DNA of 64,000 nucleotides from CAVPDG01 sp963702535 (GTDB lineage Bacteria > Chloroflexota > Anaerolineae > Anaerolineales > UBA4823): contig CAVPDG010000004.1 in the NCBI GenBank assembly GCA_963702535.1, forward strand, positions 764,313-828,312, written 5' to 3'. How positions within the stretch are numbered: position 1 is the first letter of the stretch; each line of letters starts with the position of its first letter. This document shows positions 40,440 to 50,144 of this stretch, piece after piece. Under the pieces are notes generated by a model. It was not told where the DNA came from, did not search any database, and worked only from the letters and a program-made list of their open reading frames with translations. A program made the translations under genes and the position numbers.

Positions 40440-41459
40440 ATGAAAGCGGCTGTTGTTGAACGCCCAGGTCGATTGGTCATCAAAGATGTCCCCGCCCCGG
40501 TGTGTGGTGATAACGAGATCATGATTAAGGTCAGAAGTGCGTCGATCTGCAATGCAACCGATCATCATATCTACGAGGGCACATTTACCGGCTATCACGA
40601 TTATTACCCCCAAATATTGGCGCACGAAGTGTGTGGTGATGTCGTCGAAACTGGAAAGCAAGTTAAAGGGCTGAATATCGGTGAACGAATTGTGTTCTAT
40701 ACCGGGCATGGTGCTTTTTGTGAATATACTAAAGTGAATGCCGACTGGCCTTGGGCGCGCGTTCCGGCGAGCGTTTCAGATGAAGAAGCCCCATTGATCG
40801 AGATGTTTTATGGGGCGCTGATCCAGTCTGTCTTTCCGGCGCCGATGAAAGACGGCGAAAATGTCCTGATCATTGGTCAAGGACCTATGGGTCTCACCAC
40901 GCTCCAGTCGGTCAAGGCCATGAACAGGGTAGTTGTTGGCACAATCGACTTATTTGATTTCCGATTACAGAAGTCCAAGGAGCTCGGCGCAGATTATACA
41001 TATAACCGCTCCCTCCTTACCAGTGATGAAATTCTTGCGCAGATCACCCAGGAGATGGGAAAGATCGATCTTATCCATGTCTGCACTTCAGTCGATATGT
41101 CGAAAGATCAAGACTTGTTTGATTTTGCGGTCAAGGCTTGCACTGATTTTGGAAGAATAACCGGCTTGAATGTCGAAGTAAAGGGATTACAGCATTCCGT
41201 TCGCGTTTTCCCCTTGTTCAGAAAGAATATTCTCATGGCGCGCAGCCTGGATCTTGCTGCCTATCCGCTTGTACAACCCGAGATGGGTATTCAGCAGCGC
41301 CGGGTATTTCAAATGGGTGCCGACTGGATGCAAGAAGGAAAAGTCAATCTGAAATCTCTGATCACCCATCGCATCAAAATGGAAGATGCAGAGAAAGCAT
41401 TACATCTGTGTCATGATGAAATGGACAAAACCATAAAGATTGTCTTGAAGATGGAGTAG
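40440..41459 (+). CDS. Zinc-type medium-chain dehydrogenase, copy A
   Basis: 339 residues. Catalytic zinc ligands in SASICNATDHHIYEG (Cys) and LAHEVCGDV (His-Glu). The Rossmann loop is LIIGQGPMGLTTLQ. The four-cysteine structural-zinc lobe of classical enzymes is absent. A close paralogue lies at 43410 (copy B). It ends 6 bp before the permease gene. Probably oxidises a polyol or sugar alcohol. The start at 40440 follows AAAGGAGAATTCC. Confidence 0.88.
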   Translation: MKAAVVERPGRLVIKDVPAPVCGDNEIMIKVRSASICNATDHHIYEGTFTGYHDYYPQILAHEVCGDVVETGKQVKGLNIGERIVFYTGHGAFCEYTKVNADWPWARVPASVSDEEAPLIEMFYGALIQSVFPAPMKDGENVLIIGQGPMGLTTLQSVKAMNRVVVGTIDLFDFRLQKSKELGADYTYNRSLLTSDEILAQITQEMGKIDLIHVCTSVDMSKDQDLFDFAVKACTDFGRITGLNVEVKGLQHSVRVFPLFRKNILMARSLDLAAYPLVQPEMGIQQRRVFQMGADWMQEGKVNLKSLITHRIKMEDAEKALHLCHDEMDKTIKIVLKME

Positions 41460-41465
41460 TTAGAA

Positions 41466-42425
41466 TTGGAAACCTCAGCCAAAAAGGTTCCCATCCAAAA
41501 GAAAACAAATATATCTGGTAATAATTCACCGCAAGCCAGGCTCGGAAATTGGGTAAACAGAGAGATCCATTGGTTCCTATTGCTGCCCAGTTTTGTATTC
41601 TATACGCTTTTTTCTACCTTGCCGATGCTGATGGCGATTGGTATTGGTTTTACGGAGTGGACGGGCATCAGTATCAGTACGATCAAGTGGATTGGGTTGG
41701 AGAATTACATCGAGCTGTTCTCCGACCCCTTCTTTTGGACATCCCTTAAAAATAACATTATTCTAGTTGGGGGATCGGTGTTTATCCAGTGCACCATAGC
41801 ACTGCTTTTAGCAGTCATTCTTGATTCGGGTCTCAAAGGATCTGAGATCTTCCGTACTGTGTTTTTTATGCCGACAGTATTATCCTTTATTGTTGTTGGC
41901 CTTCTCTTTTCGCTTTTGTTGAGCCCGACCGTGGGAATCATCAACCCATTACTGCTCAAACTTGGCCTTGGCTCCTTGCAGCATCAATGGCTCGGGGATA
42001 AGGACACAGCGCTATATACCGTCATGATTGTCAATATCTGGAAGGAATTTGGGTTTAGCTTTTTTTTGTTTCTCGCGGGATTACAAACGATCTCAAAGGA
42101 GTTTTATGAAGCTGCCTGGATCGATGGTGCGGGTCCCTTCCAGAATTTGTGGTATATAACCATTCCCCTCTTGCGAGAGGTTACTATTGTTGTGGTTATC
42201 CTGGCGATCAACCAGGCTTTTCTTGTCTTCGATCTGATTTACGTGATGACATCGGGGGGGCCATACCACGCTTCAGAAGTACTTACGACATATATGTACA
42301 GCCGCGCCTTCACCAGTGGTCGCATGGGATATGGGACAGCCATTGCAGAGGTTTTGTTTGTGATCGTCTTTATAGTTACGTTGGTGCAGCTACGTGTCAC
42401 ACGCGCTGGAACGACGCAGAATTAG
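41466..42425 (+). CDS. Sugar ABC permease, MalF type
   Basis: 319 residues with six membrane segments. The EAA loop reads ISKEFYEAAWIDGAGPFQNL. The first segment is FLLLPSFVFYTLFSTLPMLM. TTG at 41466 is used as start, 6 bp after the dehydrogenase; GTTAGAATTGGAAACC gives little ribosome site, so coupling is likely. Partner of the MalG-type permease. No ATPase gene is in the cluster; a shared MsmK-like ATPase elsewhere is likely. Confidence 0.93.
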   Translation: METSAKKVPIQKKTNISGNNSPQARLGNWVNREIHWFLLLPSFVFYTLFSTLPMLMAIGIGFTEWTGISISTIKWIGLENYIELFSDPFFWTSLKNNIILVGGSVFIQCTIALLLAVILDSGLKGSEIFRTVFFMPTVLSFIVVGLLFSLLLSPTVGIINPLLLKLGLGSLQHQWLGDKDTALYTVMIVNIWKEFGFSFFLFLAGLQTISKEFYEAAWIDGAGPFQNLWYITIPLLREVTIVVVILAINQAFLVFDLIYVMTSGGPYHASEVLTTYMYSRAFTSGRMGYGTAIAEVLFVIVFIVTLVQLRVTRAGTTQN

Positions 42426-42448
42426 CCTGCTCTCGAAGGAAACGCGTT

Positions 42449-43283
42449 ATGAAGTCTACTGAGCTGAACCTGACCACTAAACTCATAATATATCTACTGT
42501 CGATCTTGATCCTCACTACAATCGTATTTCCAGTCATCTGGATGACTTATACGGCTCTCAAGACCCCTCAAGAAATCACGGAAAGCCCTTTCGCACTCCC
42601 AAAAACGATTTTCCTGGGCAATTTTATTAAGGCTTTCGAGGTAGCTAACTTTGGTAGGCTGATGTTTAACAGCCTTCTGGTCACATCAATTTCTGTTCTG
42701 GGATTACTGGTATTTTGTTCGGCGGCAGCTTATGCCTTTGCTGCGTTTAAAGTTTAAAGGAGATAAATTCTTATTCATTTACTTTTTACTTGGTATGATG
42801 ATTCCCCCTCAGGTAATCCTCATACCAAGTTTTAAGATCATCAGTTCTTTACACCTGCAAGACAACTATCTGGCTTTGTTTTTTACCTATTGGAGTTGGG
42901 TCCCTTTCGCCATTTTTTTCCTGCGTGCCACCTTCATGAGTATCCCCAAAGAATTGATGTTAGCAGCCCGCATAGACGGCTGCACCGAGTTCGGTATCTT
43001 TTGGCGGATCATGATCCCTCTGGCAATGCCGGGTATAGTGACGGTTGGCATATTTTACTTTGTCTGGATTTTTAATGACTTCCTTTGGCCATTGATCTAC
43101 ATCCGCGATACATCTATGAGGACACTAACGCTCGGGATGATGAATTTTCATGGAAAATACACTTCCCTGTGGAATTTGCAAATGGCTGCTTTATCCTTAG
43201 CCACGTGGCCTCCTATTATTATCTATCTTCTATTCCGAAACCGGATACAGAAGGGAATGACCGAAGGTGCGCTGAAGTTTTGA
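42449..43283 (+). CDS. Sugar ABC permease, MalG type (one frameshift)
   Basis: About 278 residues. Segments include LSILILTTIVFPVIWMTYTAL, then after the frame change at about 42757 (AFAAFKV to LRLKFKGDKFLF) LGMMIPPQVILIPSFKIIS and the EAA loop IPKELMLAARIDGCTEFGIF. The ATG at 42449 follows GAAGGAAACGCG. It pairs with the upstream permease. The frameshift is at AAAGTTTAAAGG, a homopolymer-rich site. Confidence 0.9.
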
Positions 43284-43409
43284 TCTGCGCTCACTGTCCA
43301 AACGGTAGTAAAGTTAGTTGTTACACAGCCTGAGGAATAATTGTGGGGAGCTTCCTCCTGACGGCTTCGAAAATTAACATAAGCTTGCCTATTAGAGAGG
43401 TACTTGTCT

Positions 43410-44426
43410 ATGAGAGCTGCAATAGTCATTCGACCAGGAAAATTATTAATCAAAGATGTACCCGAACCAGTGCTGGGAGAGAATGATATTCTGGTAAAAG
43501 TGCATTCAGCTTCGATCTGCAATGCCACGGATGTGCACATTTTCGAAGGGACGTTTGAATCTCACCACGACTTTTATCCCCAAATTTTAGGTCATGAGGT
43601 CTGTGGCTCTGTCGTAGCCACTGGTTCAAAGGTGTCGGGAGTTCGAATTGGTGAGCGATTAGTCTTCTATACGATGAACGGGGCATTCTGCGAATACACC
43701 AAGGTCGATGCTGATTGGGCCTGGGCGCGTGTCCCAGACAATATTCCGGATAACGTTGCTCCCCTCTGTGAAATGTTTCATGGGGCGCTGATCCAATCGG
43801 TGTATCCCGCTCACATGAACAGCGGTGAAAAGGTGCTCGTGATCGGTGTCGGCCCAATGGGGCTAGTTACATTGCAATCGATCAAAGTGATGGCTGATGT
43901 CTTGGTTGGTGCGATTGATCTTGTCGATTTTCGGTTATCAAAAGCCAGAGAGCTTGGGGCAAATTTTGTCTACAACCGCAATCATTACACTGCTGAAGAA
44001 CTTGTTCAAGCCATCCATCGAGATATGGGAGAGATCGATCTTGTTCACGTCTGTGCCTCTGTCGATCAGTCCCGAGAACAAGATCTGTTCGACTTTGCGG
44101 TCGCGGTTGTGAAGCCTTTTGGCAGGCTCACTGGTTTGAACGTAGAAGTCAAGGGGTTATCTCACGCCATACGGGTATTTCCTCTGTTCAGGAAGAACAT
44201 CTTACTTGCCAGAAGCCTTGACCTCAATGCCTATCCTAATGATTATATTGGGCGGGGAGCAGGTCACCGCAGGGTAATTCAGATGGGCGTCGACTGGGTT
44301 AGCCAGGGCAAAGTAAATCTGGAGACCCTGGTAACACACCGGCTTGCATTAAGAGAGGTCGAGACAGGATTGAATCTATGCAGAGATTATCCGGAGAAAA
44401 CCATAAAAGTGGTAATTAATATCTGA
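43410..44426 (+). CDS. Zinc-type medium-chain dehydrogenase, copy B
   Basis: 338 residues, paralogous to copy A throughout: SASICNATDVHIFEG, LGHEVCGSV, VIGVGPMGLVTLQ. The ATG at 43410 has AGAGAGG 9 bp upstream. The structural-zinc lobe is absent, as in copy A. Its last third diverges most (LNAYPNDYIGRGAGHRRV). Two related dehydrogenases in one operon could act on two hydroxyl positions or in opposite directions. Confidence 0.88.
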   Translation: MRAAIVIRPGKLLIKDVPEPVLGENDILVKVHSASICNATDVHIFEGTFESHHDFYPQILGHEVCGSVVATGSKVSGVRIGERLVFYTMNGAFCEYTKVDADWAWARVPDNIPDNVAPLCEMFHGALIQSVYPAHMNSGEKVLVIGVGPMGLVTLQSIKVMADVLVGAIDLVDFRLSKARELGANFVYNRNHYTAEELVQAIHRDMGEIDLVHVCASVDQSREQDLFDFAVAVVKPFGRLTGLNVEVKGLSHAIRVFPLFRKNILLARSLDLNAYPNDYIGRGAGHRRVIQMGVDWVSQGKVNLETLVTHRLALREVETGLNLCRDYPEKTIKVVINI

Positions 44427-44464
44427 AACCAGGTATGACGCTCCGCTCGAATTCGAGAAAATAG

Positions 44465-45436
44465 ATGGAATCTGACGTTGCTATTGGTATTGATCTGGGT
44501 GGTACGTTAGTCCGGGTTGGCGCCATAAATGAACGTGGCCAATTGCTGGCATCATACCAGCTCCCAATTCAACCAGAGCTAGGGCCAGAGACTGGAATAA
44601 ATCGTATCGTATTATTAATCGAAAAAACACTGCATGATGTCCAGGGGACGCAATTAAAGGGCATTGGTATTGGCGCAACTGGTCCTATAGACCGCATGCA
44701 TGGGACAATTCAAAATCCCTATACCTTACCCAATTGGGAAAATGTACCCATCACATCCATACTGGCAGACAGGTTCAATGTTCCTGTAACCCTGGAAAAT
44801 GATGCGGACGCGGCTGCATTGGGTGAATATCGGGTTGGTGCTGGTCAAAATTGTTCTCGTTTATATGCAATCACAATTGGGACGGGTATCGGAACAGCTT
44901 TCATATTAAACGGGCAAATCTATCGCGGTCTCGATGGCGTTCATCCGGAGGGAGGTCATATAATTATTGACCCATCTGGTCCCCTATGTTATTGTGGCGC
45001 GCAGGGTTGTTGGGAGAGTTTGGCCTCAGGTACAGCTATCGCCTGCCAGGCGAAGTCCAATCTATCAAGACTGACTTCTTCTCTGTTATTTAGAATGGCA
45101 GAAGGAGATAGTTCCAGGATCGATGCTCGTATGGTCGCAGAAGCTGCCCAAAATGGGGATGAATACGCCATTGAAATTCTGAAGATAGCCGCTAAATACA
45201 TCTGTATTGGTTTGATTAATATTATTATGCTGTTCACACCTGAAATTGTGGTTATGAGTGGTGGGGTTATGAATAGCGCCAGCTTTTTTATGCCGGCTAT
45301 TCAGCAAGCCATCTCTTCACATAACATCATGGTACCGGCAATACGAGTCCAGGTGCTTCTCGCGAAACTAGGTAATAATGCTGGTCTAATTGGTGCAGCT
45401 TATACTATTATTCACCCCAACTTATTGCAAAAGTAA
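44465..45436 (+). CDS. ROK-family sugar kinase
   Basis: 323 residues. Phosphate loop IGIDLGGTLVRVGAI, GIGATGPIDR, ENDADAAALGEYRVG (catalytic Asp), TIGTGIGTAFILNG and the zinc motif CYCGAQGCWESL. There is no N-terminal helix-turn-helix, so it is a kinase, not a repressor. It would phosphorylate the sugar released by this operon. Last gene of the plus-strand run, 38 bp after copy B dehydrogenase. Confidence 0.93.
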   Translation: MESDVAIGIDLGGTLVRVGAINERGQLLASYQLPIQPELGPETGINRIVLLIEKTLHDVQGTQLKGIGIGATGPIDRMHGTIQNPYTLPNWENVPITSILADRFNVPVTLENDADAAALGEYRVGAGQNCSRLYAITIGTGIGTAFILNGQIYRGLDGVHPEGGHIIIDPSGPLCYCGAQGCWESLASGTAIACQAKSNLSRLTSSLLFRMAEGDSSRIDARMVAEAAQNGDEYAIEILKIAAKYICIGLINIIMLFTPEIVVMSGGVMNSASFFMPAIQQAISSHNIMVPAIRVQVLLAKLGNNAGLIGAAYTIIHPNLLQK

Positions 45437-45652
45437 GAAGAATTGGAAATTCTCAGCCGTTTAAGGAACACATTTAGAAAATCCCGAATCTTCGCTAGGA
45501 AAATCAATATCGTAGATCGCTTTCAATTATCGTTTGAAAAAATCGTAACGGCTTTCTGTGATCGATATGTAAGGTTTCTTTTAAAGGGAAAGTGTGATAG
45601 CCGGTAGCAACTATTACGCTCCCACTGGACGTCCAGCGAGCGATCTGCTTAA

Positions 45653-45699
45653 TAGCGGTTGGGGATGCCAATAGCACGCGGTACCGATTTCGATTGCCG
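45653..45699. repeat. Dispersed intergenic repeat, copy 3
   Basis: GGGATGCCAATAGCACGCGG then TACCGATTTCGATTGCCG. It shares the TACCGATT.CGATTG core and AATAGCAC with copy 2. Lies between the ROK kinase and the PurA-like pseudogene. Nothing else is seen between 45437 and 45757. Confidence 0.55.
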
Positions 45700-45903
45700 A
45701 AATTATTCTCGATTATTTTGAGTAAAAGATACACGGTTCAACTAACGGTTCGTATTCCTATCCCAGTTCACTTACCATTTCTTGTAATGCGGAGGTAAAT
45801 TCTTTGATTTGCTCAGGGAACACTACGACGCTGCTTCGTTGGCGCTCACTCCCCTCCCCCTTGAAGCGGCTCTCCGTAATAACGAGGTAAGGCTTTCCGC
45901 CCT

Positions 45904-47430
45904 CAGACAAATTGAGATAAGGAATTTGCGGTAGACTTCAAGCTATGAAGGATAACGGAGGCAGAAAATGGCTTGGGAATGGCGAGAGAATAACCGAGAA
46001 AAGGTATTGGCATCATTGCAGAAAGGCGAATATGAGGCGATATTGACATCCAGAGATGGAGCGTTAGATGCATTAGCGCAACTGGCCTGCGAGTTGGGAG
46101 TTTTTGAAGCAATAGAACTGATCAAAGTCGATCGGGAACGGGCAGGAGTGCCAGATGAATTGGCATTACGAACGCTGGCGGTGCTGCCATTTATAGAGGC
46201 GATGAGCCTGAGTGCGGCAGCCAATACGTTGTTTGAAGATGCAGGGGTATTACTGCAGTTGGGGTATACGGCAGTGCAGCTCCAGGAGGGCTTCAATCAA
46301 CGGCGAGGGAAGGGCCAGGAAACGAAATCGGCACGCTCCCGGCCATATCATCCGGATGTATTGCGTGAAGAACTGCAACGGATCCAAGTAGAGAGCCTGG
46401 ATGCGTATCGACGGCACTGTGTGGGGGTGCTGTACAAGCGGAGGTTGATTCGCAGTAAGCTGTACGCAGTAGATGGTAGTGGGATTGGGCCAGAAATGCG
46501 GGTAGTTGGGCTGATTTGTTTGCAGAAGGATGGACCGTTGTGGGTCAACTGGCGACTGCGAACGGGGAAAGAGTGAGAAAAAGGCAAAGAAGGCGAAGTT
46601 GTGTTGGCGATGGTGGACGAATTGAGGGAAATCGCCGGAACAGCAGCCATTGAATGGCTGCTGATGGATGCCCTGTATGCGGATGGTTTCATTTTGGCGA
46701 ACCTGAAATATGCCCGGCAGATCGATGTCATGGTGCGCTTGCCAGAAGATCGCCGGATGTACGAGCAACTGATGGGCTTATTGCGAGTGATCCCTGAAGC
46801 CTGGCAAGAACATCCCGATGTGCGTTATCTATCCGGGCATAAGCAAACCCGGCAGATGCGGGTAGCAAAAATGGATGAACTCAATGACTGGGAAGGCTTT
46901 GTTGAAGCGGCACAGGCATTGGGAGTACAGGCCCCAACTCTGAGCGGATTTGCTATACAGAGCCTGCCCAGTGGATGAGCCGACAACAAAAGAAGAGTGG
47001 GCCTTGGTAGCAACGGCCCCATTCAGCACGGCTTGGCAAGCCTACACCTTCTGGCGTAATCGCTGGACGATTGAGAACAGTGGTTTTCGAGAACTCAAAG
47101 CAGGCTGGCATCTGGAAGAAGCATTGTGGACTTTCCATAACACGGTGGTCGCTGCTGCCCGGCTAACTTTCACCTTGATAGCCTACAATGTAGCCCAAAT
47201 CGCCAAGTCAAAGGTGGCGGAGCGGCTGAAAGCACGCGGCATTCGCAAATTGCGGCAGGAATTGAACCGCCAATTTGGGTTCCGCAGTTCTCCGGTCATC
47301 GTTTTTGCCGCCGGGGCTTTCACCATTCTGCCCCTGGAAGAATTGGTCGTGCTTTTGGGTGGCAAGCCACCCCAATTTTGGTTCAGTAGGCGAGGCGCTG
47401 ATGCGTGATCCCACTATCTCAATTTGTCTG
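45904..47430 (+). mobile_element. Insertion sequence with 9-bp target repeat
   Basis: 1,527 bp. Terminal inverted repeats CAGACAAATTGAGATA (45904-45919) and TATCTCAATTTGTCTG (47415-47430) are perfect over 16 bp. The 9-bp direct repeat TTCCGCCCT flanks it at 45895-45903 and 47431-47439. It carries one transposase gene. Confidence 0.93.
45968..47408 (+). CDS. DDE transposase of the IS at 45904 (in-frame TGA and one frameshift)
   Basis: About 480 residues. DDE segments: KLYAVDGSGIGPEMRV (first Asp), EWLLMDALYADGFI (second Asp), and AYTFWRNRWTIENSGFRELK (the Y-R-W-IE glutamate block of IS4-superfamily enzymes). A TGA at 46574-46576 interrupts RTGKE and EKGKEGEV in the same frame; a frame change near 46960 leads to VDEPTTKEEW. 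Probably inactive unless these are base-call errors. Confidence 0.83.
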
Positions 47431-47728
47431 TTCCGCCCTTGGTTTCCTTGATATCAAAGAAGTAGGTTGTTGAACCTGCTTTGACTGTTTTGCTGGAATT
47501 ATTTTCTGGCATATATCCCCCTTTCATAAATACGATAGCACAAATTGATGGCAAAATCCATATCTGAGCCGCCCGTATCTGGACGATGCCGTGGCGCAGC
47601 CGCGGGATGGTCCAGGGGCGGCGTCCTTGAGCCAGTGTGACGCTGCAGCCAGGCGCGGCAGCATCTCGTTGCCGCGCTGCGGAAGCGGCACTCTGGCGAT
47701 TCTCGGAATTCGGTGTAAAATTCAAGAG

Positions 47729-47976
47729 ATGCCAGAACAATCGGAACAACAGTGTAAGACCAACCAGAGACTTGATGAGCTGATCTCGCTCAGCCAGGCT
47801 GCTGAGCTCAGCGGACTATCTCCAAGCCATCTACGCCTATTGGTAAGTCAAGGGGAAATTTGGGGTAAGAAAAATAGGGCGAAATTGGTTCACAACAGAA
47901 CAAGCAGTTAAGGAATTATCTGGCCCGCGAGCGTAAACCAGGTCCAAAACCCAAAAAACACCTAGATGAATCTTAA
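47729..47976 (+). CDS. Small helix-turn-helix DNA-binding protein
   Basis: About 82 residues after repairing two single-base duplications (near 47875 and 47912). ISLSQAAELSGLSPSHLRLL is a MerR/excisionase-like helix-turn-helix; the tail TTEQAVKEYLARERKPGPKP is basic. The ATG at 47729 lies after a TGTAAAAT -10-like box. It could control excision or gene expression of the plasmid-like module that starts here. Confidence 0.7.
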
Positions 47977-47979
47977 ACA

Positions 47980-48148
47980 TTGACAATTATACAGGCGTAT
48001 ATCGCTTATAATTATGATGTACTTCTGATGCGCTTCAGTATTTGTTCTCCTATGACGGCTCTGCTTTCCCCACGAAAGGAGTGTGTGTGATGAGCGGTGG
48101 TGGTGGCACCTAGAAGCAAGCCAGGCGACGGGATCCGCGGTCCCGTCG
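47980..48148 (+). ncRNA. Candidate small transcript with intrinsic terminator
   Basis: TTGACA (47980) and TATAAT (48007, spacing 21, longer than ideal) precede a GAAAGGAG site and a 7-codon frame MSGGGGT (48089-48112). The hairpin CGACGGGA/TCCCGTCG (48126-48148) followed by TCTTCTTTTCC is a good terminator and also faces the convergent gene. A small RNA or leader is possible; only the terminator is firm. Confidence 0.45.
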
Positions 48149-48161
48149 TCTTCTTTTCCAG

Positions 48162-48819
48162 TCACCACTCCCATTTCAAGACATAACGCTCATTCAAACG
48201 CGGGTTATCCGTCTCCCAAGCCACCTGCCAGCGACCATCGGGCAACTGGCGCTGGTGTTCATCGCCTATCAGGGTCGTCTTCTGGCGAATATTCTCGACC
48301 AGGGCAACCCGCAAGGGCGGCCTTTCCCGGGGAAAGATCACCTTCGTGGTAACCTGCCGGGTGGGATGGCTGATATCGGTCTCCCACTGCTCCTGCTGCC
48401 GCAAAAAGCCGTTTTTGATCTTCCTTTCGATATAGAACTCGTCGGTATCCCCGCGCTGCTTCACTTCGCGCAGCGAGATCAGGATGTAGGTCTTGTGCCC
48501 AAAGCGGTATTGGTCAACCGCTGCGCCTGGCGAGCAGCGATAATCCAGCAGGAACTTCCCATCCCCCCAGGCCTGATCCATGTAAGCAATGATGTTATCC
48601 TGCAGGTAGCGCACTTTCTGGCGCTTCTTGAAGATGGCTTTCTCCCCTTTTCTGATCCAACAACTCCAGGGTCGATTCGTACTCGAGCACTTCGTACAAC
48701 CCTTGCCTGCTGGGAAAAAGGATTTGCCTGACGAATTGACCTGTTTTGGCGAATATCTCCATCCAGGGCAAGCCGGAAAGGATCGCTCCCCATGGTGATG
48801 ATGCTTGGGCAGTTTGCAT
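48162..48819 (-). CDS. Hypothetical protein of the plasmid-like module
   Basis: About 218 residues after one frame change near 48655 (TLELLDQKR to GEKAIFKKRQKV). Segments: QFVRQILFPSRQGLYEVLEY, YMDQAWGDGKFLLDYRCSPG and a C-terminal GRWQVAWETDNPRLNERYVL. The many Arg/Lys and beta-rich pattern suggest a soluble nucleic-acid- or protein-binding role, but no family is recognised. The exact start (48819 or the inner ATG at 48764) is unsettled. Same strand as the ParA pair. Confidence 0.6.
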
Positions 48820-49042
48820 AAATAATCATGCTGTCGCCAGAGCCGCCAGCAGCTGGGTGGGCAGCGGACACTCCCCTGGAGAGAGATTAGGGAGGGAGCG
48901 TTTGCCCCCACTGCCTTCTCAACCGCCTGCGAGCGGGCAAGTCATCGCAGGCAACACATCCCTCTTGCCAACCAGGTCCGTGCGTGGCGGGCTCTGGTGC
49001 CCGCATCATAGACGATAAGAATGGAGAAACTCAAGCCCAAAT

Positions 49043-49360
49043 TCAGCTTATCTTTTTCACCTGGCCATAATGCTCGATGGCCTGGCTGACGGCTTTCCAC
49101 AGAGGCAGTACTTTGCCGGTCTCAAACCGGTGCTGCTGCTGGATTTTCTGTAGGATCGTCAGCGCCCTGGGGGTCAGTTCGGTGGTCGTGCGGATCCGTT
49201 TCACTTCCTGCTTGGTCGGTTTTGGAGCTGGACGACTAGGTTTATTCTTTGCTTGAGTGGGTTTCGATAATGGCTTAGGCTCTGGTTTCGGAGGCAAGAA
49301 CAGGGATCGTTTTCCCTCCACATCCGGGTTTCCCAAACCGATGGGGCGTGGTGCGTTCAT
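49043..49360 (-). CDS. ParA partner, small DNA-binding protein
   Basis: 105 residues. A proline/lysine-rich N-terminus (LPPKPEPKPLSKPTQAKNKP) and a C-terminal segment TTTELTPRALTILQKIQQQH resembling a ribbon-helix-helix dimer. It overlaps parA by 4 bp (ATGA), so it is translated with it. Small RHH proteins act as centromere-binding partners in ParA systems. The tttatgc repeats at 50145 upstream of parA are the natural candidate site. Confidence 0.68.
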   Translation of the reverse strand: MNAPRPIGLGNPDVEGKRSLFLPPKPEPKPLSKPTQAKNKPSRPAPKPTKQEVKRIRTTTELTPRALTILQKIQQQHRFETGKVLPLWKAVSQAIEHYGQVKKIS

Positions 49361-50130
49361 AAGTCCAGCTCCTGCATCAACTTGCGGTATGCAAGGGCGC
49401 TCTTGCTCAAAGGCGCCACCTCGAAGATGCTTTTTGCTCTACCTATAGCCTTCTGCAGGTCGTTGTTCTTCGGGATGCGTGTCTCTAAGAGCAAATCCGG
49501 GTACTTATCGCGGATATGGCGGAGCGTGTCAAGCGTGACCGAATATTGGTCAGCCAGGGTCAAGAGGATCCCGCGCACCTTGGGGAAGGGAGACCCCATC
49601 AGCACCTCGTCGCGCACCAAGGCCACGTGTTCGTTCAAACGATCAATGGCATCCAGCTCCAGGCGTCCAGGTGTGACCATGATGACCACTTCATCTGCTG
49701 CAGCCAGGGCATTGACCGCCAGAGGGTCTAAACCCTTACCGGTATCGATCAGGATGACATCATAACGATTTGGGGGAAGCTCCTGGAGCAGCCTGCGCAA
49801 GCGGGTTGGGCGGCGGGAGAGCTTGATCGATGCATCTGCCAGGTCTCCGTTGGCGGGGATGAGCGACAGGTTTGGATAGCGCTCCACCTTGAGGACTACC
49901 TGTTCCATAGAATAGTGCCCGGTCAGCATGCCATAGGCGGTTGGCGGAAGGTATCCTTGGGAGGCTTCCGGGGGACGTTCAGCTAACAGCGCAAATGTGG
50001 CATCAGCCTGCGGGTCCATGTCCACCACCATGGTGCGCACTCCCCCATCCGATAATCCCACAGCCAGGTTGACCACCGTAGTGGTCTTGCCTACCCCACC
50101 TTTGTCGTTGGTAAAGACGATCTGGCGCAT
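49357..50130 (-). CDS. parA: ParA-family partition ATPase
   Basis: 257 residues. Deviant Walker A KGGVGKTTTVVNLAVGL, MVVDMDPQADATFALL (switch I) and VILIDTGKGLDPLAVNALAA (Walker B region). Moves plasmid or element DNA copies to daughter cells by ATP-driven binding to the nucleoid. Paired with the small overlapping partner, forming a type Ib-like par locus. Intact frame. Confidence 0.92.
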   Translation of the reverse strand: MRQIVFTNDKGGVGKTTTVVNLAVGLSDGGVRTMVVDMDPQADATFALLAERPPEASQGYLPPTAYGMLTGHYSMEQVVLKVERYPNLSLIPANGDLADASIKLSRRPTRLRRLLQELPPNRYDVILIDTGKGLDPLAVNALAAADEVVIMVTPGRLELDAIDRLNEHVALVRDEVLMGSPFPKVRGILLTLADQYSVTLDTLRHIRDKYPDLLLETRIPKNNDLQKAIGRAKSIFEVAPLSKSALAYRKLMQELDL

Positions 50131-50144
50131 TTTTATTCCCCCGT

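Larger units (their letters stand above)
45758..47512 (-). pseudogene. PurA/DUF3276-like small nucleic-acid-binding protein, split by an IS
   Basis: A 72-residue protein interrupted by the IS at 45904-47430. It starts MPENNSSKTVKAGSTTYFFD at 47512 (after GGGGGATAT), reaches KETKGG at the IS, and resumes KPYLVITESRFKGEG and RSSVVVFPEQIKEFTSAL, ending at 45758. With one copy of the 9-bp target repeat removed the two parts join exactly in frame (219 bp with stop). The family binds single-stranded DNA or RNA through a PUR fold. The gene is now inactive. Confidence 0.82.
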
